A stretch of DNA of 64,000 bases. It comes from Acidobacteriota bacterium (GTDB lineage: Bacteria > Acidobacteriota > Vicinamibacteria > Vicinamibacterales > UBA2999). Under the pieces are notes generated by a model. The model saw only the letters and a program-made list of their open reading frames with translations, did not search any database and had not been told where the DNA came from. Location: assembly GCA_021730945.1 (NCBI GenBank), contig JAKFYH010000032.1, positions 1 through 64,000 of the forward strand, read 5' to 3'. Every line of letters begins with the position of its first letter. Position 1 is the first letter of the stretch. Positions 8,276 through 17,473 of this stretch are shown piece by piece. The translations under genes and the position numbers were made by a program.

Positions 8276-9984
8276 TGGACGGCACTTCGGTTACGCGGCC
8301 GTTTCCCTATCTGCTGATGCCCACCTGGTGGGCGTCGCGCAACCGCGCCCGCCGGCGCGAGCCCGGCGACCTGCTGCGCGGCCTGATGTTCGGCGGTGTC
8401 GGCGCCGCAGTAATCGCCGCGCTGTTCGCCGGCGCGTTCTGGGTGACCTGGCAGGCGGCCGGCTACGAGGAACTGGGCGACTACCTGATTCGCATCGGCC
8501 TGTCATGGCTGTTCCTGACGTTTCTATCGTTCCTCGCCTTCAGCGCGGTGGTGGCCTCGCTCTCCACCTTCTTCCTGTCCGACGATCTGCGGTTGATCCT
8601 CGCCGCGCCGCTGGCGTCGCGCCGCTTGTTCGCGGCCCGCTTCGCCCGCACCCTCGTGCAGTCGGGCTGGATGGTGGTGGTGTTTCTGGTGCCGGTGCTG
8701 GCCGGCATCGGCTTCGCCAAGTGCGCGCCGTGGTCGTTCATCCTGACGACGCTTCTCACGGTCGTGCCGTTTGTCGTGATTCCGGTCGGCCTGGGCGCGG
8801 CGGTCACGCTGATGCTGGTGAACGTGTTTCCGGCGCGGCGGGCCCGCGACATCCTGATGTTCATGGGTCTGGTGTTTGCCACCAGCATCGTCCTGCTGCT
8901 GCGGTTCCTGCAGCCGGAGCGGCTCCTGAAGGTGGAATCGATGCCCGAGGTCACCGCATTCTTTGCCACGCTGCAGTCGCCGATCACCCCGCTTCTGCCT
9001 TCGTTCTGGGCTGGCGAGGCCCTGTTTGCCGGCGTGCAGGGGGGCAGCGACTGGTTGCACATTGCCGCGTTGTGGACGACGGCGGCGGCGGTGGTGGTGG
9101 GGGTGGGCGCGGCGTTCGAGCGGTGGCACTTTGCCGGCTTCAGCAAGTCGCAGGAGTCGCGCAAGGCGCGCTTCGCCCAGTTCCACGCGATCGAGATCGT
9201 GGCCGGATGGCTGCCGATGTCGCCGGTGCGGCGGCACTTGCTGGTGAAGGACCTGAAGGTGTTCCTGCGCGACGTCAGCCAGTGGTCGCAGTTGCTGCTG
9301 CTGGTGGCGCTGATGCTGGTGTACCTCTACAACTTTCGCGTGCTGGACCTCGACCGGCTGCCGTACATGAGTGGCGTCGTGAAGAACTTGTACGCCTTCC
9401 TCAACCTGGCGATGGCCGCCTTCGTGATGTCGACCGTCGCCGTGCGGTTCGTGTTTCCGTCGGTGTCGGCTGAGGGGGCGGCGTTCTGGATTATCCGCAC
9501 CGCGCCGATATCGTTGCGCGACTTCCTGTGGTCGAAGTTCTGGACCGGCCTGATTCCGGTGTTGCTGCTCACCGAGATCCTGATCGTGACCGGCAACCAA
9601 CTGCTTGGTGTCGATCCGTTCCTGAAGCAGATGTCGGCGGTGGCTATCATCTTCATGGCGTTCGCGCTGGTCGGTCTCGCCACCGGGCTGGGCGCGCGCT
9701 ACCCGCGGTTCGCCGCCGACAATCCCAGCCAGGTGGCGGGTTCGTATGGCGGCGTGGCGTTCATGATCGTGGCGGTGCTGTTCATCCTGGTGATGATTGG
9801 TCTACTTGGGTGGCCGTCGAGCGTCTACCTGTTCAGCCAGATCCGGCGGCAACCTCTCACCGGATTCCAGCAGGTGATGTTCTACCTGTGCTTCACGGCG
9901 GCGGCGGCGCTGAGCATCACCACCTGGCTGCTCGGGATGCGCACCGGGGTGCGGGCCCTCCAGGCGATGGACCGCACGCCGTAG
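8275..9984 (+). CDS. ABC exporter permease, large ABC-2-like
   Basis: 569 residues with about twelve hydrophobic segments in two groups (about 40-230 and 330-560), separated by a soluble stretch around 250-330. The overall form fits the putative ABC exporter permease type that pairs with a single ATPase. There is no sequence hallmark of substrate. It is translationally coupled to the ATPase gene through TGATG and is the last gene of the operon beginning near 5883. Confidence 0.75.
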   Translation: MDGTSVTRPFPYLLMPTWWASRNRARRREPGDLLRGLMFGGVGAAVIAALFAGAFWVTWQAAGYEELGDYLIRIGLSWLFLTFLSFLAFSAVVASLSTFFLSDDLRLILAAPLASRRLFAARFARTLVQSGWMVVVFLVPVLAGIGFAKCAPWSFILTTLLTVVPFVVIPVGLGAAVTLMLVNVFPARRARDILMFMGLVFATSIVLLLRFLQPERLLKVESMPEVTAFFATLQSPITPLLPSFWAGEALFAGVQGGSDWLHIAALWTTAAAVVVGVGAAFERWHFAGFSKSQESRKARFAQFHAIEIVAGWLPMSPVRRHLLVKDLKVFLRDVSQWSQLLLLVALMLVYLYNFRVLDLDRLPYMSGVVKNLYAFLNLAMAAFVMSTVAVRFVFPSVSAEGAAFWIIRTAPISLRDFLWSKFWTGLIPVLLLTEILIVTGNQLLGVDPFLKQMSAVAIIFMAFALVGLATGLGARYPRFAADNPSQVAGSYGGVAFMIVAVLFILVMIGLLGWPSSVYLFSQIRRQPLTGFQQVMFYLCFTAAAALSITTWLLGMRTGVRALQAMDRTP

Positions 9985-10075
9985 GCCAGCGTGCCGGCTC
10001 GCCCGGTCTCGTTCAGGGCTGCACAGTTTGGCGCAACTCGAAGCGACACCATGGTTCCCGGTGCACAATGGCGCC

Positions 10076-10318
10076 ATGCTCATCAACTGTTCTCGGTGTC
10101 GAGGTGAACTGGTCGCCGGCGGCGCGGTGTACGGACCGGGTCGCATGGCCTTCCGTCCACAGGATTCGAAGTTCTTCACGCTGCAGACCGGCGACGTCAT
10201 GACCAAGGCGATGATGTGTCGCGAATGCGGCGTGATCGAACTGGTGGGCGACGTCGCCAAGTTGAAGCGGCTGCTGAGCGGGACCGATGCCACGCCGGGT
10301 TCAGGTCCACCCGCCTAG
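10076..10318 (+). CDS. Small zinc-ribbon protein
   Basis: 80 residues from the ATG at 10076. An upstream in-frame start at 10028 gives a less natural N-terminus. Two CxxC pairs (C5/C8 in CSRC, C48/C51 in CREC), 40 residues apart, form a probable zinc ribbon. No signal peptide is seen, so it is cytosolic. The function is unknown. CACAAT at 10064-10069, six bases before the start, could be the -10 of a leaderless transcript. Its last four bases overlap the end of the convergent cupin gene. Confidence 0.6.
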   Translation: MLINCSRCRGELVAGGAVYGPGRMAFRPQDSKFFTLQTGDVMTKAMMCRECGVIELVGDVAKLKRLLSGTDATPGSGPPA

Positions 10319-10983
10319 CGGCGGCCTGGCGGGCGCACGATCAGGCGGACGAACTCCATCGGTATGGCGCCGCTATTGGTGATCGTTTCGTCGTTCAGTT
10401 CCTCCACCCACCTCACGTCGCCGGATGGAATCGCGATCCACAACGACGGCATTGTCACCCGTTCCGCCACGATCGACTGGCCGGGGGCGACCACGACGCG
10501 CTGAATGACCAGCGGCTCGCTGCTGTAGTCAACGGTGATTGAATTCTGATTGGGCTTAAGCGCGGGTCGCGCGATGCGTTGGCGCAAGTTCCGGCTGGTC
10601 ATGGTCTTGATCTGAATCCGCAGGAAGTCACTGGCGGTGGCGGCCGGATTCTCGGCCGTGTGATGTTCTTCGCCGCCCGCGGCGAGTCGAATGCTGCCGG
10701 TCGTTACGGCCGGTCTCGTGACCGCGCGGCTGCTGGCACCCTCGTGACGGAACACCACCCCGTCAGAGTCACTCAAATAGACATAAGCCGTGACGCCCGC
10801 CGGGTGCGTGTGCACCGGCAGTTTGGCGCCGGCGGGGTAGTGCACGCGCACCACCCTGACCCACTCGTTGTCGAGCTCGACCCGGTAGGACTCGGGCGCG
10901 GTGGTCAGCGGATCCTGCGCCGCCACGGATGAGCTCCAGGCCAGGATTGCCAGCGCCAAAACGACGGGTGTGTTCATAGACAT
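10315..10983 (-). CDS. Secreted cupin-like protein
   Basis: 222 residues with a signal peptide (cleavage near VAAQ). The first cupin half has HTHP (H58, H60) within PVHTHPAGVTAYVYL, then EEHHTAEN further on. The second half (about 140-220) looks like another cupin barrel (GQSIVAERVTMPSLWIAI, SGDVRWVEEL) without obvious metal histidines. Bicupins of this type are periplasmic and mostly uncharacterised. It is convergent with the zinc-ribbon gene (four-base overlap) and divergent from the DUF1028 gene at 11018. Confidence 0.6.
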   Translation of the reverse strand: MSMNTPVVLALAILAWSSSVAAQDPLTTAPESYRVELDNEWVRVVRVHYPAGAKLPVHTHPAGVTAYVYLSDSDGVVFRHEGASSRAVTRPAVTTGSIRLAAGGEEHHTAENPAATASDFLRIQIKTMTSRNLRQRIARPALKPNQNSITVDYSSEPLVIQRVVVAPGQSIVAERVTMPSLWIAIPSGDVRWVEELNDETITNSGAIPMEFVRLIVRPPGRR

Positions 10984-11002
10984 TTGATTCTCAGGGTTCG
11001 AC

Positions 11003-11008
11003 TAAACT
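11003..11008 (+). promoter_or_regulatory. Candidate -10 box TAAACT
   Basis: TAAACT ends nine bases before the ATG at 11018 and no ribosome site lies between them, which suggests a nearly leaderless transcript. Confidence 0.3.
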
Positions 11009-11017
11009 GTGGCCGCC

Positions 11018-12067
11018 ATGTCACGACTATTCATCGCCGCGCTGCTGCTCTCCGTCACTGTACAAGCTCAAGACGCTGCCAAGGCGCCGCTGGCCGGGGA
11101 GGGTCCGGACCCGTGGTTCGGCACCTTCTCGATCGTGGCCTTTGACCCGGCGACCAACGAGTTGGGCGTCGGCGTCCAGTCTCGGGCCTTCGGCGCCGGC
11201 GCCGCGGTGCCCTATGCCAAACCCGGGGTGGGCGCCGTGGCGACTCAGGCCTCGGCCAATCGTCAGTATGGTCCCAAGGCGATCGCCCTGCTCGAGCAGG
11301 GGCTGTCGCCGGCCGAGGTCGTCAAGCGCATCACCGACGAGGATCCCGGCCGCGACTCGCGCCAGGTGGCGGTGATCGACACCAAGGGCCGCTCGGCGGT
11401 CTACACCGGCAAGCGGGTGATCGATCGCAACTCGGATCCCAAGGATCCCGTGCACCTCGGCGGCTTCGCCGGCTTCGCCGCGGGAGTGAACTTCTCGGCC
11501 CAGGGCAACACGCTGGCGAGCGAAGAGGTGGTCAAGGCCATGGCCGCGGCCTACCAGGCCGGCAAGGGTTCGATGGCCGAGCGGCTGATGGACGCGCTCG
11601 ACGCCGGCCAGGCCAAGGGCGGCGACACGCGCGGTATGCAGTCGGCCGGCATCCTCGTGGTGCGGCCGTTACCGGCCAACACCGAGTCCACCGTCGAACG
11701 CATCGTCGATATTCGCGTCGACGATCACGAGGAGCCGTTCAAGGAACTGCGCCGCCTGATGAACATGACGCTCGGCATGCCCAATCGCCTGACCGAGCGC
11801 TCGGCGCAGTTGGCGAAGGAAGGCAAGTTCGCCGAGGCGATCGCGGAACAGAAGAAGGCGATCGCGATCAACCCCCGCGCCGAGCAGCTGATGTATGCGC
11901 TGGCGCAGCGCTACGCCCAGGCCGGCGACGCCAAGCTGGCCCTCGAACAACTGGGCCACGCCATTCGCCGCCAGCCCAAGCAGTGGAAGCCGCAGGCGGC
12001 GGCCGACCCGATCTTTGCGCCGCTGAAAGACTTGGCTGAGTTCAAACGACTGATCGATGGGGTCTGA
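11018..12067 (+). CDS. DUF1028 family protein with C-terminal TPR-like region
   Basis: 349 residues from the ATG at 11018; a GTG nine bases upstream is in frame but lacks a ribosome site. A short signal peptide is followed by a spacer and then GTFSIVAFDPATNELGVGVQ, the conserved start of the DUF1028 domain, which runs to about residue 225. The rest (about 235-345) contains helical repeats resembling tetratricopeptides (AEAIAEQKKAIAINPRAEQ). Here the conserved Thr is not directly after the signal peptide, unlike in the paralogue at the left edge. Enzymatic activity is unknown. A creatininase-like gene follows after 64 bases. Confidence 0.75.
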   Translation: MSRLFIAALLLSVTVQAQDAAKAPLAGEGPDPWFGTFSIVAFDPATNELGVGVQSRAFGAGAAVPYAKPGVGAVATQASANRQYGPKAIALLEQGLSPAEVVKRITDEDPGRDSRQVAVIDTKGRSAVYTGKRVIDRNSDPKDPVHLGGFAGFAAGVNFSAQGNTLASEEVVKAMAAAYQAGKGSMAERLMDALDAGQAKGGDTRGMQSAGILVVRPLPANTESTVERIVDIRVDDHEEPFKELRRLMNMTLGMPNRLTERSAQLAKEGKFAEAIAEQKKAIAINPRAEQLMYALAQRYAQAGDAKLALEQLGHAIRRQPKQWKPQAAADPIFAPLKDLAEFKRLIDGV

Positions 12068-12131
12068 CCCCCAGTCTCGCCAAGTGGTGGATTGGGAACA
12101 GCTCTCGAAGATGTTCAACAGGGGATTTCGC

Positions 12132-13043
12132 ATGACTCGTATGGGTATCGCAATTGTGTTCGGGGTGTTGGCAACAGTGGCGGTGGCATCGGCACAGCCG
12201 CCGGCCGGAGGGCAGCGTCCGCAGATGACGCCCGAGCAGCAGGCGGCTGCCGCCGCGCGTCGCGAGGCGGAGATGAACGCGCCTCGGCCGATCCCGGCGC
12301 TCGACAGCGTCTGGATGGAACAGCTCACCTGGATGGAGATCCGCGACGCTATCAAGGCCGGCAAAACCACCGCGTTGATCCTGACCGGCGGCGTCGAGTC
12401 AAACGGCCCGCACCTGGCCACCGGCAAGCACAACTACGCGCTTGCCGTCATGGGCGAGGCGATTGCCCGCAAGCTGGGCAACGCGCTGGTGGCGCCGATC
12501 GTGACGCTCGAACCCGGGCGGCCTGACTCGGACCGGGTGGCGCCAGGCAGCGTGTTCCTGTCACCAGAGACTTACGAGGCGGTACTCACGGACATGTCGT
12601 TGAGCCTCAAGTCGATGGGCTTTACCAACGTCGTCCTGATGGGCGACAGCGGCGGCAACCAGAACGGCATGAAGACGGTGGCCGCCAAGCTGACCACGCG
12701 CTTCAATGGCAAGCCGGCGCGTTTCTTCTTCATTCCCGAATACTACGACTACCCGTCGGTGCGCAAGTACGTGCAGGCCAACGGCGTGCCCGAGAAGATG
12801 GAGTTCGAGGCCAGCTCAGGCTCGGACGGCATTCACGAGGAGTACAGCATCGACGCCATCATGATGCTGCACGACCCGAAGACGGTGCGGCTCGAGGAGC
12901 GCATCAAGGCCAACCGCGCCACCATTAACGGCGTCAGCCTGCTGCCGGTCGAGAAGACGCTCGACATGGCCCGGAAGATCGTCGAACTGCGCGCCACCCA
13001 GACCGTGGCCGCGATCAAGAAAGCGATGTCGACGACGCCCTGA
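12132..13043 (+). CDS. Creatininase-like protein, secreted, with altered metal site
   Basis: 303 residues from the ATG at 12132, which opens a clear signal peptide (GIAIVFGVLATVAVASAQ); another in-frame ATG lies at 12111. Creatininase fold motifs are visible but changed. The usual ExHGPHLP becomes E89-S-N-G-P-H-L with Asn91 in place of His, then GKHN (98-101). The usual NGHGGN loop is GDSGGN with Ser173 in place of His. SDRVAPGSVFLSPETY matches the family. Creatininases are normally cytosolic metal amidohydrolases, so export is unusual. Activity cannot be assumed. It is convergent with the ATP-grasp gene, whose stop is 7 bases away. Confidence 0.65.
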   Translation: MTRMGIAIVFGVLATVAVASAQPPAGGQRPQMTPEQQAAAAARREAEMNAPRPIPALDSVWMEQLTWMEIRDAIKAGKTTALILTGGVESNGPHLATGKHNYALAVMGEAIARKLGNALVAPIVTLEPGRPDSDRVAPGSVFLSPETYEAVLTDMSLSLKSMGFTNVVLMGDSGGNQNGMKTVAAKLTTRFNGKPARFFFIPEYYDYPSVRKYVQANGVPEKMEFEASSGSDGIHEEYSIDAIMMLHDPKTVRLEERIKANRATINGVSLLPVEKTLDMARKIVELRATQTVAAIKKAMSTTP

Positions 13044-13050
13044 TCCCTGA

Positions 13051-14073
13051 TCAGGCCATCCGCGAGGGCTGCCACTGCAGCCCGAGGCCGATGATCCGCT
13101 CGATGAGCTTGGCGTACGACACGCCGGCTCGTTGGGCGGACTCGGCGAAGTCCTCGCCGTGCGCCAACTGCGGGTTCGGGTTGGCTTCAATCACGAACAG
13201 CTGGCCATCGGCCTTCATCCGCAAGTCGACCCGGGCATAGCCGCTCAGGTCAAGCGCGCGATACACCCGCTTGGCCAGGTGTTGCACCCGCGCGGTCACA
13301 TCACCCGGCAACCCGGCCTCGGCGGTGTCGATGCCGTGCTTCTTCTGGTACTTGACGCTCCACTTCACCCGCTCGGTGGCAATCTTCCAGTTGTTCTCGG
13401 GCATCTTCGAGAACGACATCTCCCACACCGGAAACGTCTGCAGGCGATCGTTGCCGAGCACGCCGACGTAGAGTTCGCGGCCGTCGATGAACGCCTCGAC
13501 GATGGCGGGGGTCATGATGGTGTCGTGGATGAACTGCACCCGCTTGTGCAGCTGCTCCTCATTCTCGACCACCGATGCCTGCGAGATGCCGGTCGAGGAC
13601 TCGTAGGTGAGCGATTTCACGATCAACGGGAAATGCAGCCGCTTGGGCAGCTTGACCCGGTTGCCGAGCGGCACCACCAGGAAGTCGGGCACCGGAATGC
13701 GGTGATAGGCCATCAGCTTCTTGGCCAGGCCCTTGTCGCGCGACAGGGTGAGGCCGCGTGGATTGCATCCGGTGTACGGCACCTTCAGCAATTCGAGATA
13801 GCTCACCACGTTCTGGTCGAACACCACGACATCGTCGAACGCCTCCATCAGGTTGAAGGTGATGGTCGGCTTGAAGTCGTCCATCGTGGCGCGGATCGGC
13901 GTGAGGTCGTCGTGCACGCCAATGACCCGCACCTCGTGGCCGAGCACCTTGAGGGTGCGGACGACGTCGTATTCCATCCGCCACGAGGCGGACGCCGCGG
14001 TGGCCTGGTCGGGCGCCTCTTCCGGTGGTTCGAGGCCTTTGTGGACGAGAGTCAGGACGCGTTGAGGTTTCAA
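13051..14073 (-). CDS. ATP-grasp ligase (D-Ala-D-Ala ligase-like)
   Basis: 340 residues from a TTG at 14073. A longer frame to 14193 is rejected because it would lie inside the upstream gene, while the TTG overlaps that gene's TGA as TTGA and begins MKPQRVLTLVHKG. ATP-grasp features are K153 (FPLIVKSL), E200 (FIDGREL), D283 (GYARVDLR) and E297/N299 (EANPNPQL). Family members join a carboxylate to an amine using ATP. The pairing with a zinc metallopeptidase suggests a peptide-modifying or peptide-making function (inference). There is no signal peptide, so it is cytosolic. Confidence 0.8.
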   Translation of the reverse strand: MKPQRVLTLVHKGLEPPEEAPDQATAASASWRMEYDVVRTLKVLGHEVRVIGVHDDLTPIRATMDDFKPTITFNLMEAFDDVVVFDQNVVSYLELLKVPYTGCNPRGLTLSRDKGLAKKLMAYHRIPVPDFLVVPLGNRVKLPKRLHFPLIVKSLTYESSTGISQASVVENEEQLHKRVQFIHDTIMTPAIVEAFIDGRELYVGVLGNDRLQTFPVWEMSFSKMPENNWKIATERVKWSVKYQKKHGIDTAEAGLPGDVTARVQHLAKRVYRALDLSGYARVDLRMKADGQLFVIEANPNPQLAHGEDFAESAQRAGVSYAKLIERIIGLGLQWQPSRMA

Positions 14074-15098
14074 AGGGCTACCCGATGCCGGCCGCTGTGC
14101 AGGTAGTTCATCACCTGCACGGTGAGCAGCACCGTGAATTCCCGCCGCGCCTGTTCTTCGGGCACGGCGAGGCGGAGTTTGAGCTCGCGGCATCGGACGA
14201 TGATGTCTTCGAGCACCTTGTCGATGGTGTATTGGTAGATGCCGGTCCAGTCGGCGACGATCTTGCGCACCGGCCGGCGGATGCGGCTGAGGAACTGGGC
14301 GGCGGTCATGTGCTGCGCGTGTTCAGGCGCGTCGGAGAACAGCCGGCGCAGATCGCGATCGTAGAAGGCCGGGTGATCGACGCCGTAGTGGCGCCGCTTG
14401 CGGCGATAGTGGAAGCGCAGCGTGCGATTGAGCTTGTGGAGCGGGTCAATTTCCTCGGTGCGCTCGAGCAACGGCTGCTTGCCGACGAGGGACGCCATCA
14501 ACTCGTCCATGTATTCCAGCTTCTTGATCGCCGGCCAGCCGGTGTAACGCGCCTTCCAGTTGGACTCCGGCGTCAGCCACACCGCGAAGGTCTCGGCGAA
14601 ATCCTCGTCGGGATGACTTTGCGCGTACCACGGGTCGAGATGCTGCACGAAGCTCTTGCTGTAGGGCCGCGGGGCGTAGAACTCCGGATACGGCTCCGAC
14701 GAGCGCCCGAACACCTCGCGGCGCGGGCGGCGCAGCCGCAGCTTGTAGGCGTTGTCGATGACGTGGCCGGCTTCGTGGCGCAGGATGCGCATGCACCACT
14801 CGTGTTCTCCGCCCTCGACCGCCAACATCTGCGCCTTCTCGAGCCGCTCGAGCCGGGGATGGGCCAGGTAGAAGGGCACCGCCATCGACGCCTGGCCGTC
14901 GGGCGTGAACCATTCGTCGGACAGGTAGAAGTGGAGGGGGAAGGTCAGGCCGCGCCCTTCGAGTTCCGACTTGAGCTGCGCGATGCGTGTCTCGATGACC
15001 GTGCCGTCCAGCTTCAATGGCAGGCCCGACAGTCGCAGGTTCATCAGCGCTTCATCCGGAAGGTCGGCCCAGTCTGGGGGCGCGGTCTGGCTGGGCAT
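14070..15098 (-). CDS. Putative zinc-binding metallopeptidase
   Basis: 342 residues without a signal peptide. The gluzincin-type motif HEAGH (H108, E109, H112) is preceded by ILR. A downstream acidic segment DEDFAETFAVW (164-174) can supply the third zinc ligand. It resembles the uncharacterised Peptidase_Mx-type group. The stop overlaps the start of the ATP-grasp gene (TTGA), so the two are translated together. The substrate is unknown. Confidence 0.7.
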   Translation of the reverse strand: MPSQTAPPDWADLPDEALMNLRLSGLPLKLDGTVIETRIAQLKSELEGRGLTFPLHFYLSDEWFTPDGQASMAVPFYLAHPRLERLEKAQMLAVEGGEHEWCMRILRHEAGHVIDNAYKLRLRRPRREVFGRSSEPYPEFYAPRPYSKSFVQHLDPWYAQSHPDEDFAETFAVWLTPESNWKARYTGWPAIKKLEYMDELMASLVGKQPLLERTEEIDPLHKLNRTLRFHYRRKRRHYGVDHPAFYDRDLRRLFSDAPEHAQHMTAAQFLSRIRRPVRKIVADWTGIYQYTIDKVLEDIIVRCRELKLRLAVPEEQARREFTVLLTVQVMNYLHSGRHRVAL

Positions 15099-15168
15099 CG
15101 GCGTCCCCAGAGTGTAGGCGAAAGCGGGTGCTGACAGGAGATTAGGAGATCAAGCGTCGGATGGGACT

Positions 15169-15197
15169 TTGTGTCCGGTTACCGGCTGGGGCACAAT
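15169..15197 (+). promoter_or_regulatory. Candidate promoter of tRNA-Arg
   Basis: TTGTGT (15169-15174) and CACAAT (15192-15197) are separated by 17 bases and lie 10 bases before the mature tRNA 5' end. Matches to consensus are partial (3/6 and 4/6). Confidence 0.35.
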
Positions 15198-15207
15198 GGC
15201 TGAGCGT

Positions 15208-15284
15208 GCGCTCGTAGCTCAACTGGATAGAGCATCGGCCTTCGAAGCCGGGGGTCGCAGGTTCGAGTCCTGCCGAGCGCACCA
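15208..15284 (+). tRNA. tRNA-Arg (anticodon TCG)
   Basis: A full cloverleaf of 77 bases. The acceptor stem GCGCTCG/CGAGCGC is perfect. The D arm is GCTC/GAGC. The anticodon arm is TCGGC/GCCGG with loop CTTCGAA, giving anticodon TCG at 15242-15244 for CGA-box arginine. The variable loop is GGGTC. The T arm is GCAGG/CCTGC with loop TTCGAGT. The discriminator A and the 3' CCA are encoded. Confidence 0.97.
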
Positions 15285-15306
15285 ACCTCCGCCTCCCAAG
15301 CCAGCC

Positions 15307-15341
15307 GTGCCTCCCGACCGGCAGATCCCTCCCGGCCAGCG
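15307..15341. repeat. Two degenerate copies of an 18-bp CCCTCCCGAC repeat
   Basis: GTGCCTCCCGACCGGCAG and a second copy containing CCCTCCCGGCCAGC abut the stop codon of msrA. Related copies lie at 18837-18890 and 35151-35184. Confidence 0.55.
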
Positions 15342-15986
15342 TCAGTGACCGGCCTGGCCCTTCTTCAGCTTCCCGGCAAAGCTCTTCTCGAGCTTTTTGA
15401 CCTTGGGCATGGCCACTGCCGCCACGTAGGGCTGATTGGGGTTTCGCGCCACAAAGCTCTGGTGATAGGCCTCGGCCTCGAAGAACTGCTCCAGCGGCTC
15501 CAGCGTCGTGACGATCGGCTGGTCGAACACCTTGGCGTCCGCCAGCTGCTTGAGATAGCCTCCGGCCACGCGCTCCTGGATCACGCTGGCATAGAAGATC
15601 GACGAGCGGTACTGGCGGCCCATGTCATTGCCCTGCCGGTTCAACTGCGTGGGGTCGTGCGCCACCGCGAAGAACACCTTCAAGATCTGCCCGAGCGTAA
15701 TTACCGCGGAGTCGTAGCGCACGCGGATGACCTCGGCGTGGTCGGTCATGCCGCTGCATACGCTCTTGTAGTCGGCCGTGTCGGCCGTGCCGCCGGCGTA
15801 TCCGGAGACCACGCTGATCACCCCATCCAGCTTGGCGAACACCGCTTCGGTGCACCAGAAGCAGCCGCCACCCAGGACCACCGATTGCGGCGCACCGGTC
15901 GGATCGGCGGGTGCATCGACGGCGGGATCGGGGAACTGATCGGCTGGGATGCCGGCGTCGCCGCCGAAGAGGTCGTCCAGTTTCAT
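15342..15986 (-). CDS. msrA: Peptide-methionine (S)-S-oxide reductase
   Basis: 214 residues. The catalytic motif GCFWCTE holds the nucleophile C42; SGYAGG, the segment around TDHAEV and DMGRQYRS are all characteristic of MsrA. It reduces methionine-S-sulfoxide in proteins with thioredoxin. It has no signal peptide; an N-terminal extension of about 35 acidic, Pro-rich residues precedes the domain. Its ATG overlaps the stop of tctA (ATGA), an unusual partner that may simply reflect compact gene packing. Confidence 0.93.
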   Translation of the reverse strand: MKLDDLFGGDAGIPADQFPDPAVDAPADPTGAPQSVVLGGGCFWCTEAVFAKLDGVISVVSGYAGGTADTADYKSVCSGMTDHAEVIRVRYDSAVITLGQILKVFFAVAHDPTQLNRQGNDMGRQYRSSIFYASVIQERVAGGYLKQLADAKVFDQPIVTTLEPLEQFFEAEAYHQSFVARNPNQPYVAAVAMPKVKKLEKSFAGKLKKGQAGH

Positions 15987-17473
15987 GGTTCGATTCTACC
16001 CGGCGCCGCCCGCCGCCGCGACACGCCAATCCCCACGATCACCGCGGCGACGATCAATAGGGCTGCCGAAAGCGGCCGGGTCAGGAAGACGGTCCAGTCG
16101 CCCTGGCTGATCGCCAGCGCGCGACGCAGGTGCTGTTCGGCGGCCGGACCCAGGATCAGGCCGATCATGACCGGCGCCACCGGCGCGTTGAGGCGGCGCA
16201 GCAGGAAGCCGGCCATGCCGACGAGGGCGACCAGCACGAGATCGCCCGCTGAGCGGTGCACGCTGAAGGCGCCAAGCGACGCCACCACCAGGATGCCGCC
16301 GTAGAGCCAGGGCCGGGGAATCGACAGCAATTTCACCCACAGGCCCACCAGCGGCAAGTTGAGCACCAGCAGCATCACGTTGCCGAGGTAGAGGCTGGCA
16401 ATCACGCCCCACACCAGCCTGGGCTCGTGCTCGAAGAGCAGCGGGCCCGGCTGCAAGCCAAACTGCTGGAAGGCGGCCAGCAACACCGCGGCAGTGGCCG
16501 AAGTCGGCAGTCCCAGCGTCAAGAGCGGCACCAGCGTGCCGGCCGCCGAGGCGTTGTTGGCCGCTTCAGGGCCGGCCACCGCTTCGATCGCGCCGTGGCC
16601 AAACTCTTCGGGTCGTGACGACAGCCGCTTTTCGATCGCGTACGACATCAACGTCGGCAACTCGGCGCCGCCGGCGGGCAAGGCGCCCATGGGGAAGCCA
16701 ATCGCCGTGCCGCGAAGCCATGGCCTCCACGACCGCCGCCATTCCTCGCGGCTCATCCACAGCGCCCCGTTCACCGGCAGCACTTCGTCAGCCTCCGGCC
16801 CGCGACTGATCACCCACAGAGTTTCACCGACGGCGAACAGGCCGATGGCGACAATCACCGGGTCGATGCCGTCAAGCAGGTAGGGAAGGCCGAAGGTGAA
16901 GCGGGCTTGTCCGCTCAGTCCGTCGATGCCGACGCCCCCCAGCACCAGGCCCAGCATCAGGCTGACCCAACCAGCCAGCCGCGAACCGGGCCCTCCGAGC
17001 ACGGTGGTCACGGTCACAAACGCCAGCATCATCAGGGCGAAGTACTCCGCCGATCCAAATGCCAGCGCCATGCGCACCATCAGCGGCGCGGTCAGGCTGA
17101 GGGCAAGCGTGGCCAGGGTGCCGGCCACGAACGAACCGATCGCCGAGGTGGCCAGCGCCGCGCCGGCGCGGCCGTGGCGCGCCATCTGGTGCCCGTCGAT
17201 TGCCGTCACCATGGTGGCGCTCTCGCCCGGCGTATTGAGCAGGATCGAGGTGGTCGATCCGCCATACATCGCGCCGTAATAGATACCGGCAAACATGATC
17301 AGCGCCGCGGTGGGGTCGAGTCCGTAGGTCACCGGCAGCAGCAGCGCCACGGTCAACGCCGGACCGATGCCGGGCAGCACGCCGACCGCCGTCCCCAGCG
17401 TGACGCCGGCGAATCCCCACAGCAGGTTCAGCGGCTGCAGGGCGACGACAAAGCCGGTCCACAGATCGCCCAT
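15983..17473 (-). CDS. tctA: Tripartite tricarboxylate transporter, large permease TctA
   Basis: 496 residues from the ATG at 17473, which overlaps the stop of the upstream gene (TGATG). A longer frame to 17770 would lie inside that gene. The sequence is almost entirely hydrophobic, with about eleven to twelve membrane spans. TctA hallmarks are [14 protein letters not shown] and [19 protein letters not shown] near the N-terminus. TctA is the large membrane subunit of TTT uptake systems for citrate or related carboxylates. The other two subunits are fused in the neighbouring gene. Confidence 0.9.
   Translation of the reverse strand: MGDLWTGFVVALQPLNLLWGFAGVTLGTAVGVLPGIGPALTVALLLPVTYGLDPTAALIMFAGIYYGAMYGGSTTSILLNTPGESATMVTAIDGHQMARHGRAGAALATSAIGSFVAGTLATLALSLTAPLMVRMALAFGSAEYFALMMLAFVTVTTVLGGPGSRLAGWVSLMLGLVLGGVGIDGLSGQARFTFGLPYLLDGIDPVIVAIGLFAVGETLWVISRGPEADEVLPVNGALWMSREEWRRSWRPWLRGTAIGFPMGALPAGGAELPTLMSYAIEKRLSSRPEEFGHGAIEAVAGPEAANNASAAGTLVPLLTLGLPTSATAAVLLAAFQQFGLQPGPLLFEHEPRLVWGVIASLYLGNVMLLVLNLPLVGLWVKLLSIPRPWLYGGILVVASLGAFSVHRSAGDLVLVALVGMAGFLLRRLNAPVAPVMIGLILGPAAEQHLRRALAISQGDWTVFLTRPLSAALLIVAAVIVGIGVSRRRAAPGRIEP

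Noticed and set aside
14074-14193. ATG-started extension of the ATP-grasp gene
   Set aside because: It lies inside the metallopeptidase gene; the TTG at 14073 gives the normal N-terminus and a TTGA overlap.
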